In this document: in pieces, positions 27,057-34,635 of the stretch
Position numbering within the stretch: the first letter of the stretch is position 1
Layout: every line of letters starts with the position of its first letter
NCBI GenBank assembly: GCA_022486815.1
Contig: JAKVJW010000002.1
Coordinates: 62,001 to 126,000 of the forward strand
Direction of reading: 5' to 3'
DNA: 64,000 nucleotides
Source of the DNA: Prevotella sp.
GTDB taxonomy: Bacteria; Bacteroidota; Bacteroidia; Bacteroidales; Bacteroidaceae
The notes under the pieces: model-generated
Database searches by the model: none
What the model saw: only the letters and a program-made list of their open reading frames with translations
Told to the model about the DNA's origin: nothing
Program-made: the position numbers and the translations under genes

Positions 27057-27839
27057 TTACGACAAGTTTTCCTTACGGTTGGGATCACGGTCTATGACCG
27101 TACCGTTAGCCTGGTGCGTAGCCAGAACCAGGACCTCAGCGATCTGTACATGTTCTGGAGCACTGGCAGCATAGAAGGCGACATCAGCTATATCATCACC
27201 GTTCAGAGGATGGACACCCTGATATACGTGATCAGCCTTCTTCTCATCCCCTTTAAAACGAGTCACACTGAAATGAGTCTCCACCAGTCCTGGTTTGATG
27301 TTCGTTACCCTGACACAAGTATCAGCGACGTCTATCCGGAGTCCGTCCGTCAAAGCCTTCACGGCAGCTTTAGTAGCGCAGTATACATTTCCACCGGCGT
27401 AAGCAGCATCACCTGCCACACTGCCAATGTTGATGACATGGCCATGATTGCGACTGACCATTCCCGGTACGATCAGGCGCGTCATGGTAAGCAAGCCCTT
27501 GACATTGGTATCAATCATAACATCCCAGTCCTCCGGATTTACCTGATATTCTTTATCCAGACCTAATGCCAGTCCTGCATTGTTGATCAGCACATCGATT
27601 TGCTTCCATTGATCCTCCAGGGATTCAACGGCTTTACGCGCAGCTTCACGGTCACGGACATCAAAAACCAGTATCCTGGTCTTTACACCTTCCTGTTGGA
27701 GTTCTTCAGACAACACTTCGAGTTTGTCGGCTTTTCTTCCCGTAAGAATAATAGCATAACCGCCCTTGGCGAATTTCCTTACACAAGCTTCACCTATACC
27801 GCTTGTAGCACCTGTTATTAAAACGATTTTCTGATTCAT
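27057..27839 (-). CDS. SDR family NADP-dependent 3-hydroxy acid dehydrogenase-like oxidoreductase
   Basis: 260 residues: TGATSGIGEACVRKFA nucleotide site, NNAGLALG, catalytic INIGSVAG and YCATK, and RVTNIKPGLVETHFS. Closest in type to YdfG-like serine/3-hydroxy-acid dehydrogenases. Substrate unknown. A TATCTTTG element on the minus strand at 27915-27922 is a likely -7 box about 75 bases upstream. Monocistronic. Confidence 0.9.
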   Translation of the reverse strand: MNQKIVLITGATSGIGEACVRKFAKGGYAIILTGRKADKLEVLSEELQQEGVKTRILVFDVRDREAARKAVESLEDQWKQIDVLINNAGLALGLDKEYQVNPEDWDVMIDTNVKGLLTMTRLIVPGMVSRNHGHVINIGSVAGDAAYAGGNVYCATKAAVKALTDGLRIDVADTCVRVTNIKPGLVETHFSVTRFKGDEKKADHVYQGVHPLNGDDIADVAFYAASAPEHVQIAEVLVLATHQANGTVIDRDPNRKENLS

Positions 27840-28052
27840 CTTTATATTATATTTATTGTTATGGACAGTCCCTGTTTCGGAAAGAAAGCAGACACTGATT
27901 TCAAGTTTTATCTACAAAGATAATGAAATTACAGGAACTATCATTTACCAACTGTAATTTTAAATTATTTTTCAGTTTTACCCTCTTTATCCCATACAGA
28001 ATCACGATTAAAATATTTCTGTTTTTTTGTATTTGGATTAGGAAAAAATTTC

Positions 28053-28060
28053 TATTTTTG
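28053..28060 (+). promoter_or_regulatory. -7 element abutting the patatin gene start
   Basis: TATTTTTG ends four bases before the ATG at 28065. With the usual 4-7 base gap the transcript would begin at or next to the start codon, giving a leaderless or nearly leaderless mRNA. Confidence 0.5.
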
Positions 28061-28064
28061 TAAC

Positions 28065-28991
28065 ATGATATCTGCAAAATTAGAAAATGTGCTTCATCTG
28101 TTCAATGATGGAAAAAACAGAAAGGACGTAGACCTCGTCCTTTCTACAGGCGGAGCACGCGGCCTTGCACATATCGGCGCAATCCTGCAATTAGAAGAAA
28201 TGGGCTATCATATCCGCTCCATAGCCGGTACCTCCATGGGTGCTCTTGTCGGAGGATTATATGCAGCTGGAGGTTTGGGAGATTTCAGAGAATGGATGAA
28301 AACCATTGACAAGAAAAAAATCCATCAATTGTATGATTTTTCTTTCAGTCTCAACCATATTGTAAAAGGTGACCGTATCATGAAAGCCTTGAAGCAGATC
28401 GTCCCAGACAAGAACATTGAAAATCTGAGCATTCCCTATTGCGCAATAGCCACCGATGCCGTATCCGGAAAAGAAGTTATTTTCCGAAAGGGGAGTATGT
28501 ACCAAGCTATCCGTGCTTCCATATCCATACCGGTATTTTTCAATCCTGTCCGGCAGGGAGAAAGGATGTACCTGGATGGGGGATTGGTGAATCCGCTCCC
28601 GCTGAATCGCCTGAAAAGAGATAAGAAAGCACTTCTTGTAGCTATCGACGTGAGTGGCCATGACTATGAAGGTGAGGTCATGATGAACCGGTTAATACGG
28701 CAGAGAAACCTGGATCATTCTTTTGCGCTGTCAATACTGAATAAAATGCTGCCTCATGATTTGGACTTGGATTTAAACTATATCACTTTACTCAACCGGA
28801 CCACTTCCATCATGATCCACCAGAATACCAAATTAGCCTTGAAAGTTACTCCTCCTGATATCTACGTTGAAATTCCGATGAGCCGTTATTCTACTTTTGA
28901 TTTTGACAAATCTGAAAGACTTATCGCTATCGGAAGGACTAAAACCCGGAAGATGGTTGAGCGGTTCCTGAATTCGGGAAGGGAGGATTAA
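28065..28991 (+). CDS. Patatin-like phospholipase
   Basis: 308 residues. It is a cytoplasmic patatin-fold serine acyl hydrolase. The oxyanion motif STGGARGLAHIGAI, the nucleophile motif GTSMG (Ser about 51) and the catalytic DGG (YLDGGLVNPLP) are intact. No signal peptide or translocator domain, so it is of the RssA/YchK type rather than the outer-membrane type. Target lipid unknown. The C-terminal 90 residues carry no recognised domain. Confidence 0.92.
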   Translation: MISAKLENVLHLFNDGKNRKDVDLVLSTGGARGLAHIGAILQLEEMGYHIRSIAGTSMGALVGGLYAAGGLGDFREWMKTIDKKKIHQLYDFSFSLNHIVKGDRIMKALKQIVPDKNIENLSIPYCAIATDAVSGKEVIFRKGSMYQAIRASISIPVFFNPVRQGERMYLDGGLVNPLPLNRLKRDKKALLVAIDVSGHDYEGEVMMNRLIRQRNLDHSFALSILNKMLPHDLDLDLNYITLLNRTTSIMIHQNTKLALKVTPPDIYVEIPMSRYSTFDFDKSERLIAIGRTKTRKMVERFLNSGRED

Positions 28992-29068
28992 TCCTTCTTG
29001 CATTACTGCTTGGTCAACGAAAGTTAAGAACGGCCTTAATAAGTTAACAACTGTTATAAATCACAATC

Positions 29069-29146
29069 TTTTCCATTGGAAATTTGTTATATATTCTTTT
29101 TTCGATTATCTTTGCTACAGTTTTCCAATGGAAACATTTTCCAAAT
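29069..29146 (+). promoter_or_regulatory. Promoter with twin palindromic operators, thioredoxin-MarR operon
   Basis: The promoter is TTTG 29083-29086, 20-base spacer, TATCTTTG 29107-29114. The palindrome TTTCCATTGGAAA at 29070-29082 abuts the -33 box, and its reverse complement TTTCCAATGGAAA lies at 29122-29134 just past the expected start site. A further half-site TTTTCCAAATG is at 29137-29147. The palindrome centres are 52 bp apart (about five helical turns). Confidence 0.75.
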
Positions 29147-29193
29147 GAAGCAATAAATAGATTATCCTATAAAAGAAAGGAGAAGCGAATGAT

Positions 29194-29682
29194 ATGAAGA
29201 CGAAACGAATAGTTCTTATAGCCATAGCAATACTGGCCTTTACAGGTTTCGGTTATGCCGGGGTAGTAAAAGAGAATAAAAATAACATACATCAAACTGA
29301 AAAAAAGAAGGAGAATCATAACATGAAAGTAACAGAATTGACAGCAGAAGAATTCAAGAACAAAGTGATGGATTATAAGAAGAATCCTACAACATGGAAC
29401 TTCAAAGGTGACAAACCTGCCATCATTGATTTTTACGCTACCTGGTGTGGCCCGTGCAAGGCAACGGCCCCCATAGTAGAGGAAATCGCTAATGAGTATG
29501 CTGGAAAGATCGACGTATATAAAGTAGATGTTGACCAGCAAGAAGAACTTGCAGCACTATTCGGCATCCAGTCCATTCCTACCATTCTTTTCATTCCGAA
29601 GGACGGCGTGCCAAAGAAATCTGTAGGCGCTATGATGAAGAGCCAGTTCGAGGATGTTATCCATAAGGAACTGTTGAAATAA
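29194..29682 (+). CDS. Thioredoxin-fold protein, probably periplasmic
   Basis: 162 residues with an N-terminal hydrophobic segment (IVLIAIAILAFTGFGYAG) and a thioredoxin domain from about residue 45 with the active site WCGPCK and the cis-proline segment SIPTILF. An exported thiol-disulfide oxidoreductase is likely. It is followed after 77 bases by a MarR regulator, and the promoter is flanked by palindromes, so redox- or drug-responsive control is plausible. Confidence 0.92.
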   Translation: MKTKRIVLIAIAILAFTGFGYAGVVKENKNNIHQTEKKKENHNMKVTELTAEEFKNKVMDYKKNPTTWNFKGDKPAIIDFYATWCGPCKATAPIVEEIANEYAGKIDVYKVDVDQQEELAALFGIQSIPTILFIPKDGVPKKSVGAMMKSQFEDVIHKELLK

Positions 29683-29696
29683 GAATTGACACAACT

Positions 29697-29746
29697 TGAT
29701 TATAACAGGCGGGGTGCCGGCAGGTGCCGGTAGTCCGCTTTAATCA
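29697..29746 (+). other. GC-rich nested inverted repeat between thioredoxin and marR
   Basis: The outer arms GATTA/TAATC and GGCGG/CCGC enclose CCGGC-AGGT-GCCGG (29717-29730), and GGTGCCGG occurs twice in tandem. No T-tract follows, so it looks more like an mRNA structure that tunes marR expression than a terminator. Confidence 0.4.
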
Positions 29747-29759
29747 TAAACAGACATCT

Positions 29760-30119
29760 ATGGACCAGAAGTGCATTTGCAGTATCAGAAGGGTATACCG
29801 GGCCATCTCAGCTTTTGAGAATGACATGGAAGAGGCGTTCGGACTGAATATCAACGAAGCCATGTTACTCTGTATGTTGTCAGAAACTGAAGATCCGTCT
29901 TCAAGTGAGATAGCCGGGAGGATGGGACTGTCACCTTCCAATGCTTCTAAGGTCATAGCTTCTCTGGAAAAGAAAAGCTATGTGTCACGGCATATCTGTC
30001 AGGAAGACAAGCGCAGCATGCATTTCAACCTGACCCAGAAAGGCAAAGAACAACTTGAAAAGTTGAATTGCCAGCAGATCCAGTTGCCTGAATACTTGCA
30101 GAAATTGAGCATGTTTTAG
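29760..30119 (+). CDS. MarR family transcriptional regulator
   Basis: 119 residues from ATG 29760 (MDQKCICSIRR); a GTG 36 bases upstream lies inside the hairpin and is less likely. It is a winged helix-turn-helix protein: INEAMLLCMLSETEDPSSSEIAGRMGLS, recognition helix SNASKVIASLEKK, wing EDKRSMHFNLTQKG. Small for MarR (usually 140-150), with short dimerisation ends. A likely autoregulator through the palindromes upstream of the thioredoxin gene (inference). Confidence 0.85.
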   Translation: MDQKCICSIRRVYRAISAFENDMEEAFGLNINEAMLLCMLSETEDPSSSEIAGRMGLSPSNASKVIASLEKKSYVSRHICQEDKRSMHFNLTQKGKEQLEKLNCQQIQLPEYLQKLSMF

Positions 30120-30367
30120 CATTTATCATAAAGTTTTTTCGGACGATTGTCCGGAAATCTTATTCTCAGTCCTATACCGATTATCTTATCCTCATATAGG
30201 ATTTCAAGTTGCATTACCATTATTGAAGTAATGCCATTCCAAATCCCGAGACAAAAATTAGTAGTATAAAATTGAATAGATAAGAACCAAAATAGTTGTT
30301 TTCTATTAGAAATATTGCTATAAATTATGAGAGGGCTGAATAGTAATGATCCATAAAATATTCCTTT
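30116..30367 (-). pseudogene. C-terminal fragment of a membrane protein, unassigned
   Basis: An 83-codon open stretch on the minus strand with no start codon, bounded upstream by a stop. It has one or two hydrophobic segments (LFWFLSIQFYTTNFCLGIW) and a conserved-looking end (LEILYEDKIIGIGLRIRF...). It overlaps the marR 3' end by four bases. It looks like the remnant of a gene truncated at the left edge of the accessory region. Family not recognised. Confidence 0.35.
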
Positions 30368-30393
30368 TCATTTCAATAATCGTTTTATTTTCG

Positions 30394-30401
30394 TATGTTT
30401 G
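30394..30401 (+). promoter_or_regulatory. -7 element before the first 33-bp repeat array
   Basis: TATGTTTG, with TTTC at 30371-30374 at 19-base spacing as a near-match -33. It would transcribe into the repeats at 30421. Confidence 0.45.
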
Positions 30402-30420
30402 CAATGGTCAATCTGCAGAA

Positions 30421-30531
30421 AAGTGTAGTAATTGAGAGCTATCAGGTGCTGATAAGTGCAGTAATACTCTATAATTAGGTGCTTATTAGTGTAGCAATTT
30501 GCCATAATCAGGTGCAAGAATGTGTATGAGC
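30421..30531 (+). repeat. 33-bp tandem repeat, about 3.4 diverged units
   Basis: Units at 30421-30453, 30454-30486 and 30487-30519, then a partial one. Each unit starts with a variant of AAGTGTAGTAAT and carries TCAGGTGC or TTAGGTGC about 22 bases in. The period is exactly 33 bp (11 codons). On the plus strand it is interrupted by stops; on the minus strand it reads as 11-residue repeats (YTFLHLI.., CTYQHLI..). It lies directly before an AAA_14 ATPase fragment. Confidence 0.75.
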
Positions 30532-30532
30532 T

Positions 30533-30856
30533 ATGGTTAACACGGATCCTGTACAGGTACTGATAGAAAACAAGGTGTTTTCTGAATATAAGGGTGGAAT
30601 AACAGAACAGTATGTGCTTCAGCAGATGAAAAGTCACGGTATTGCTCCGATCTATTATTATTCTGCTAAAAATTCTCGCTTGGAACTTGATTTTATTATT
30701 CAGCGAAATGCCCAACTTGTCCCTATAGAAGTGAAGGCAGAAAGTAATGTGCGAGCTAATTCCCTCACTAGTTTACTCCATGAGAGACCGGAATTGCATG
30801 CTGACAAATATTCCACTATATGCAGTATAGATTCCAAAGATTTTCTATTACCATAA
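30533..30856 (+). pseudogene. AAA_14/DUF4143 ATPase, C-terminal fragment
   Basis: 107 codons matching only the C-terminal nuclease-like region of the AAA_14-DUF4143 ATPases: VFSEYKGGITEQYVLQQM and YYYSAKNSRLELDFIIQR, then LVPIEVKAE. The AAA+ domain with Walker motifs (about 280 residues) is absent, so this is a remnant. An intact relative lies at 32720. The same kind of 33-bp array precedes both. Confidence 0.8.
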
Positions 30857-30915
30857 TTCAAGAATATGTTTTTTGACACCTGTAAAACACCTCAAAGGAG
30901 ATAAATGCCGAAAAA

Positions 30916-30938
30916 ACTATAGAAATTTTTAGCCAACT
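30916..30938 (+). repeat. Short element shared behind both AAA_14 loci
   Basis: ACTATAGAAATTTTTAGCC plus AACT. The same sequence with two changes occurs at 34121-34143, behind the intact AAA_14 gene. Confidence 0.6.
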
Positions 30939-31139
30939 ACGGTAGAATTATGCTAATCAGGCATCTTGTTTATTCATTATCTGAATGGATTTGTAATGAC
31001 TAATCGTAAATAATTATCTTGAAAAACAAATAAAATGAAACGAAAATATCGGTTTGTGTGACAGAATATAAAAAATTTGATTATATTTGCAGGTCATAAA
31101 GAGATAAGATATTCCCCTACATTAATGGCGAGGGTGTCT
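30935..31139 (+). repeat. Dispersed repeat, copy 1 (transposon-end-like)
   Basis: 30935-30993 is repeated with changes at 34847-34904, and 30991-31139 at 40915-41063. The second part carries TATATTTG (31082-31089) followed by a near-identical 44-base stretch starting GAGATAAGATATTCCCC. In both full copies a transposase C-terminal remnant follows. This suggests the ends of an internally deleted insertion element. Confidence 0.6.
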
Positions 31140-31189
31140 TAAATTTCCAATAACGATGATGCTGGCAAAAGCATGAACCATATTTATCA

Positions 31190-31285
31190 GTGAAGGATTA
31201 TTTTGTGAAGTTCTTTGAGAGCATTGCCGCTGGAAGAACAGATTATCAGAATCTTTTGCCGACAACTATCGGATTAAAACAATAA
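31190..31285 (+). pseudogene. Short gene remnant, unassigned
   Basis: 31 codons reading VKDYFVKFFESIAAGRTDYQ and ending TIGLKQ; protein-like composition, no proper start, preceded in another frame by DDAGKSMNHIY. It looks like the C-terminal end of a frameshifted gene. Family not recognised. Confidence 0.3.
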
Positions 31286-31299
31286 TTTAACCGAAAATA

Positions 31300-31491
31300 T
31301 TGTTAATTAAAATGGATATTCCTGCTTTAAAACATTGTTTTATAGGGGATACGTTAGTTTTGACTGCTTACAAAATAATAAACGGTTTGTTTGCCGGAAT
31401 AATCGGCAAAATTAGTGCGCTGACCGTTTCACAATATATGAATTACATTAAAAGAATCCCTATCGGTAAAATTAAGTACGCACTAAATTAA
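31300..31491 (+). pseudogene. DDE transposase C-terminal remnant
   Basis: About 60 codons with LTAYKIINGLFAGIIGKISA and the ending KRIPIGKIKYALN. Endings of this kind (..PIG.IK.AL.) are typical of Bacteroidales IS transposases; the exact family (IS4-like or other) is uncertain. The catalytic domain is missing. A more decayed relative is near 41080. Confidence 0.5.
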
Positions 31492-31512
31492 TTCCGCCAA
31501 CGGGTAAATAAT

Positions 31513-32301
31513 ATGGGAAAATATAATGAAAAATTGGATTCTATCTTTAAAGAATGGATAGAAAAGAGTGAAAAGAACGGGGAAGCCCGCGAAAACTATG
31601 ATAATCATTACAACAGTATTATTTTTACATCTGATGGCTTAATGGAAAAACCAAATTCGAATGTAGAAAAGTTAGAAAAGGATTGGGAGAATGAGAATAT
31701 AAGAGTTATGTTTCTTCTTAAGGATCAGCCATCAAAAGATAGAAATGATGCTCGCAAATGGCTGATTGATAAAGAGAAAGGGGCAGGAAACAGTGATTTG
31801 AAACCAAAATTCATTCACAATATTGCAAACTTATTTTATGGAATATATCATTCTCGTATTGGCAGTGTTGTTTCTTTTGAATCTCTTGATAAGGAAGAAG
31901 TTAAAAAAACATTCCTTACAAAACCATTTGCTTTTGTGGAATGTAAAAAACAAGGAGGTGAAACATCAATATCTGATGACAAGCTAAATCAATATCTAAA
32001 TAATAAAGATTACAAACCACTTCTGGAAAAGGAAATAAAAGTGCTAAATCCAAATGTTATTGTTTGTACTAATAAAAATATTTATAAGTTCATAATTGAC
32101 ATGTATGGTGGTGAAAACGCTTTTTTAAGTATTCCAAATCATAACAGTATTAGAATACGTCCAGAAAAAGATGGTAAAAGTAAATTGATAATACTGCTTA
32201 CATATCATCCAAGTGCAATTCAAAGCTATGAAACTTTCTTTGAAGGTGCTATGGATCATTATAGAGCTTTCCTAAATTCAGAAATAGCGTTTGATTTATA
32301 A
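31513..32301 (+). CDS. Uracil-DNA glycosylase-like protein of unknown role
   Basis: 262 residues, intact, Lys/Asn/Ile-rich like the rest of the accessory region. Features recall the UDG-like fold: VMFLLKDQPS early (where UDG-like proteins have their active-site loop), LNPNVIVCTNK in the middle, and LLTYHPSAIQSYE near the end (HPS motif). The catalytic residues are not clearly those of a known UDG class, so base-excision activity is doubtful; such proteins occur as hypothetical genes in Bacteroidetes islands. Cytoplasmic. A defence role is only suggested by position. Confidence 0.5.
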   Translation: MGKYNEKLDSIFKEWIEKSEKNGEARENYDNHYNSIIFTSDGLMEKPNSNVEKLEKDWENENIRVMFLLKDQPSKDRNDARKWLIDKEKGAGNSDLKPKFIHNIANLFYGIYHSRIGSVVSFESLDKEEVKKTFLTKPFAFVECKKQGGETSISDDKLNQYLNNKDYKPLLEKEIKVLNPNVIVCTNKNIYKFIIDMYGGENAFLSIPNHNSIRIRPEKDGKSKLIILLTYHPSAIQSYETFFEGAMDHYRAFLNSEIAFDL

Positions 32302-32332
32302 AAATGCTCGATGAGATATACAGTGCGCGATA

Positions 32333-32569
32333 TTGTTTTTATTCTGTGTTTTTTCTTGCAAGCCAAATCTTGCAAGAAAAACTTCTGATGAACATTGCCA
32401 TTATGAGCAGTTAAAGTTTGACACTTGTAAATGGTCAATATGCGATTCTGTAAACGGTAGATTTATTATGCTTTCATGTTTATACCCGACAAAAGGACCA
32501 CAAGAATTAAAAGATAGTGTATCTACTTGGCTATGCAAAATCTTTGGGGTGTTGCTCCCCAAAAAGTAG
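32333..32569 (+). pseudogene. Truncated lipoprotein-like frame
   Basis: 78 codons without an ATG (TTG only), beginning with a hydrophobic stretch and lipobox-like VFSC, then FDTCKWSICDSVNGRFIMLS and LKDSVSTWLCKIFG. It may be the start of a surface lipoprotein gene cut short, since it ends abruptly before the repeat array at 32593. Family not certain. Confidence 0.3.
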
Positions 32570-32592
32570 ACACTAGGAGGTGAAAAACAGTA

Positions 32593-32670
32593 AACATTTT
32601 GAGGAAACTACAAGATTTGCATCAAAACATTTTGAGGAAACTACATATTTTCGCTAAAAACATTTTGAGG
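32593..32670 (+). repeat. 33-bp tandem repeat upstream of the AAA_14 ATPase
   Basis: Units at 32593-32625 and 32626-32658 and a third, partial one from 32659, each beginning AACATTTTGAGG. In one plus-strand frame they read as 11-residue repeats (KHFEETTRFAS, KHFEETTYFR). The TTTG of the partial third unit (32664-32667) is the -33 box of the downstream promoter. Confidence 0.85.
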
Positions 32671-32694
32671 TATCACTATTAACGCTTATCTTTG
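32664..32694 (+). promoter_or_regulatory. Promoter of the AAA_14 ATPase, -33 box inside a tandem repeat
   Basis: TTTG 32664-32667, 19-base spacer, TATCTTTG 32687-32694. The start codon follows 25 bases later. Confidence 0.8.
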
Positions 32695-32719
32695 TATCTG
32701 AAAGGAATTTATTTTTGAT

Positions 32720-34069
32720 ATGGAAACAGAGAATCGTGTGTATAAAAGAAAAATTTACGAGCGTATGCTTCACTGGAAGCATAGTAAGAATGGAAAGTCT
32801 GCTCTATTGATCAAGGGTGCGCGCCGTGTTGGGAAGTCAACAATAGCAGAAGCATTTGCCAAGAATGAATACACTTCCTATCTTGTGGTAAATTTTGACA
32901 ATGCACCTCAAGCTGTTTGGGAAGCAGTGGCTAATATTGCAGATTTGGACAACTTCTTTTTTCAGTTGCAGTTTATTTATCAGGTTCGATTGATAGAAAG
33001 GAAATCTGTTGTCATCTTTGATGAGATTCAAAAGGCTCCTGCAGTTCGTCAGGCCATTAAATATATGGTACAAGATCATCGTTATGACTATATTGAAACT
33101 GGTTCCTTATTGTCCATTAAGAAAAATGTCAAAAATATCACTATTCCGAGTGAAGAAACGCGGCTGACAATGTATCCTTTGGATTATGAAGAATTTCGAT
33201 GGGCTTTGGGGGATGAAGTGACCATTCCATTGATGAAAGAGGCTTTGAATAAGAGAAGATCCTTGGGTGATCAGGTTAACAGAAAATTATTACAAGATTT
33301 TAGGCTTTATATGCTTATTGGTGGAATGCCACAGGCACTGAATACTTATTTAGAAACGAATAACCTTCAGGAAGTTGATCAGACTAAACGTGAAATTATA
33401 GAGTTGTATGCCGATGATTTCCGAAAGATTGATCCTTCTGGGAGAGCTTTGCGTTTATTTATGGCTATACCTTCAGAACTTGCCAAAAACTCTTCTCGCT
33501 ATCAAGCTATGTCAATAATAGGTCGTAAGGCGGAGAATGTAGATATGAATCAGTTACTTGAAGATATGGAAGACAGTCTGTGTGTGAACTTTGTTTATTA
33601 TGTCAATGCTCCATCGGTCGGATTAGCCTTGCACAAAAACAAGGATCGATATAAATTGTTTGTTGGTGATACTGGTCTTTTCATTACTTTGGCTTTTTGG
33701 GATAAAGACGTTACGGAAAATGTGATTTACCAAAAACTACTTTTTGGAAAATTAAGTGCAGATCTTGGCTATGTCTATGAGAATGTTGTTGCACAAATGC
33801 TTACGGTTGCAGGAAATAAACTTTACTATCATACATGGCCGACGCCAAATGGAAAGCATAATTATGAGATAGATTTTATTATTTCTCGTAGGAACAAGCT
33901 TTGTCCCATTGAGGTAAAATCATCTGGCTATAAAGTACATAGATCCCTTGACCAGTTTTGTGAGAAGTATTCATCAGAAATCCTTTACCGCTACTTGATT
34001 TATACTAAGGATTTGAGACAGGATGGAGATGTGATGATGGTACCGGTGTACATGACTGGGTTGCTGTAA
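32720..34069 (+). CDS. AAA_14/DUF4143 family ATPase
   Basis: 449 residues. The N-terminal AAA+ domain has Walker A GARRVGKST (33-41), Walker B VVIFDEIQKAP and sensor-like YIETGSLLS. The C-terminal DUF4143 domain ends in a PD-(D/E)XK-like strand set: HNYEIDFIISRRNKLCPIEVK. This large family of bacterial and archaeal ATPases is abundant in Bacteroidetes and its role is not established; DNA or toxin-linked functions have been proposed. Intact, while a second copy at 30533 survives only as its C-terminus. Both lie next to 33-bp repeats and a shared trailing element. Confidence 0.9.
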   Translation: METENRVYKRKIYERMLHWKHSKNGKSALLIKGARRVGKSTIAEAFAKNEYTSYLVVNFDNAPQAVWEAVANIADLDNFFFQLQFIYQVRLIERKSVVIFDEIQKAPAVRQAIKYMVQDHRYDYIETGSLLSIKKNVKNITIPSEETRLTMYPLDYEEFRWALGDEVTIPLMKEALNKRRSLGDQVNRKLLQDFRLYMLIGGMPQALNTYLETNNLQEVDQTKREIIELYADDFRKIDPSGRALRLFMAIPSELAKNSSRYQAMSIIGRKAENVDMNQLLEDMEDSLCVNFVYYVNAPSVGLALHKNKDRYKLFVGDTGLFITLAFWDKDVTENVIYQKLLFGKLSADLGYVYENVVAQMLTVAGNKLYYHTWPTPNGKHNYEIDFIISRRNKLCPIEVKSSGYKVHRSLDQFCEKYSSEILYRYLIYTKDLRQDGDVMMVPVYMTGLL

Positions 34070-34120
34070 ATTTTTCGATAATGGTATTTCTGGTGTCTAC
34101 AAAAAGAAGCTGGTACAAAT

Positions 34121-34204
34121 ACTATAGAAATCTATAGCCAACTGGCTAAACAAAAAACAGCCAACTGATACAATGAAAAACAGCCAACTGACCAAATAAT
34201 GACT
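34121..34204 (+). repeat. 23-bp tandem repeat (AGCCAACTG units) after the AAA_14 gene
   Basis: Units begin AGCCAACTG at 34136, 34159 and 34182, spaced exactly 23 bp, with an A-rich second half. The first unit overlaps the 34121-34143 element shared with 30916-30938. Confidence 0.75.
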
Positions 34205-34211
34205 CTAAATA

Positions 34212-34243
34212 TTTGGATATCAGCTTAGTTTGTCTTATATTTG
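34212..34243 (+). promoter_or_regulatory. Consensus promoter upstream of the 22-23-bp repeat array
   Basis: TTTG 34212-34215, 20-base spacer, TATATTTG 34236-34243. It drives transcription from about 34249 into a 19-codon frame and the repeat array; no full-length gene follows within 1 kb. Confidence 0.75.
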
Positions 34244-34308
34244 CAGATAACTCTTATCGATTAGACAGATGTCAAAAATTTAAGAATTGAACTGACAGAC
34301 AACGATTA

Positions 34309-34368
34309 ATGAGTAAAAATACAGAGGACCTAATTTTAGGATTAGGAAAGAAATTGGAAGACATATAA
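34309..34368 (+). CDS. 19-codon frame running into the repeat array
   Basis: MSKNTEDLILGLGKKLEDI, then a stop inside repeat unit 1. It could be a real small peptide or the N-terminus of a gene overwritten by repeat expansion. No family recognised. Confidence 0.35.
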   Translation: MSKNTEDLILGLGKKLEDI

Positions 34369-34590
34369 CCACATGTTTGGAAGGCATATAACCAAGGGTT
34401 GGGAAAGCATGTTACCATAATACTGGTAAACACATTACCAAAGTACTGGAATGTATATTACCATAGTACTGGTAAACATATTTCCATAGTAATGGAATGC
34501 ATATTACCAAAGCCTGGTAAGCATATTACCATAGTATGGAGACCACCTTACCGCTAATTGGTAAACTCATTACCAAAGTTTGGTAATGAG
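34356..34590 (+). repeat. 22-23-bp repeat array, about 10.4 units with internal dyad
   Basis: Units start at 34356, 34379, 34402, 34425, 34448, 34471, 34494, 34516, 34538 and 34560, with a final partial one at 34582. Units 1-6 are 23 bp and 7-10 are 22 bp. The core GGTAAnCATATTACC is an inverted repeat (GGTAA/TTACC); units 1-3, 5 and 7 begin GGAA. The units differ, so this is not a CRISPR, and their length rules out a constant reading frame. Iteron-like operator or structured RNA are both possible. Confidence 0.85.
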
Positions 34591-34635
34591 AAAGAAAAAA
34601 CAGGAGTTAACTTCGTCACACACTTAACAAGATAT

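Noticed and set aside
29697..29746. tRNA-like fold
   Set aside because: No D or T loop signatures and no acceptor stem; it is a simple nested inverted repeat.
34356..34590. CRISPR array
   Set aside because: Units are 22-23 bp with no separate spacers, the units themselves diverge, and no cas gene is present.
34249..34600. Retron or other msr/msd-type RNA
   Set aside because: No reverse transcriptase gene is nearby and the repeats lack long complementary arms.
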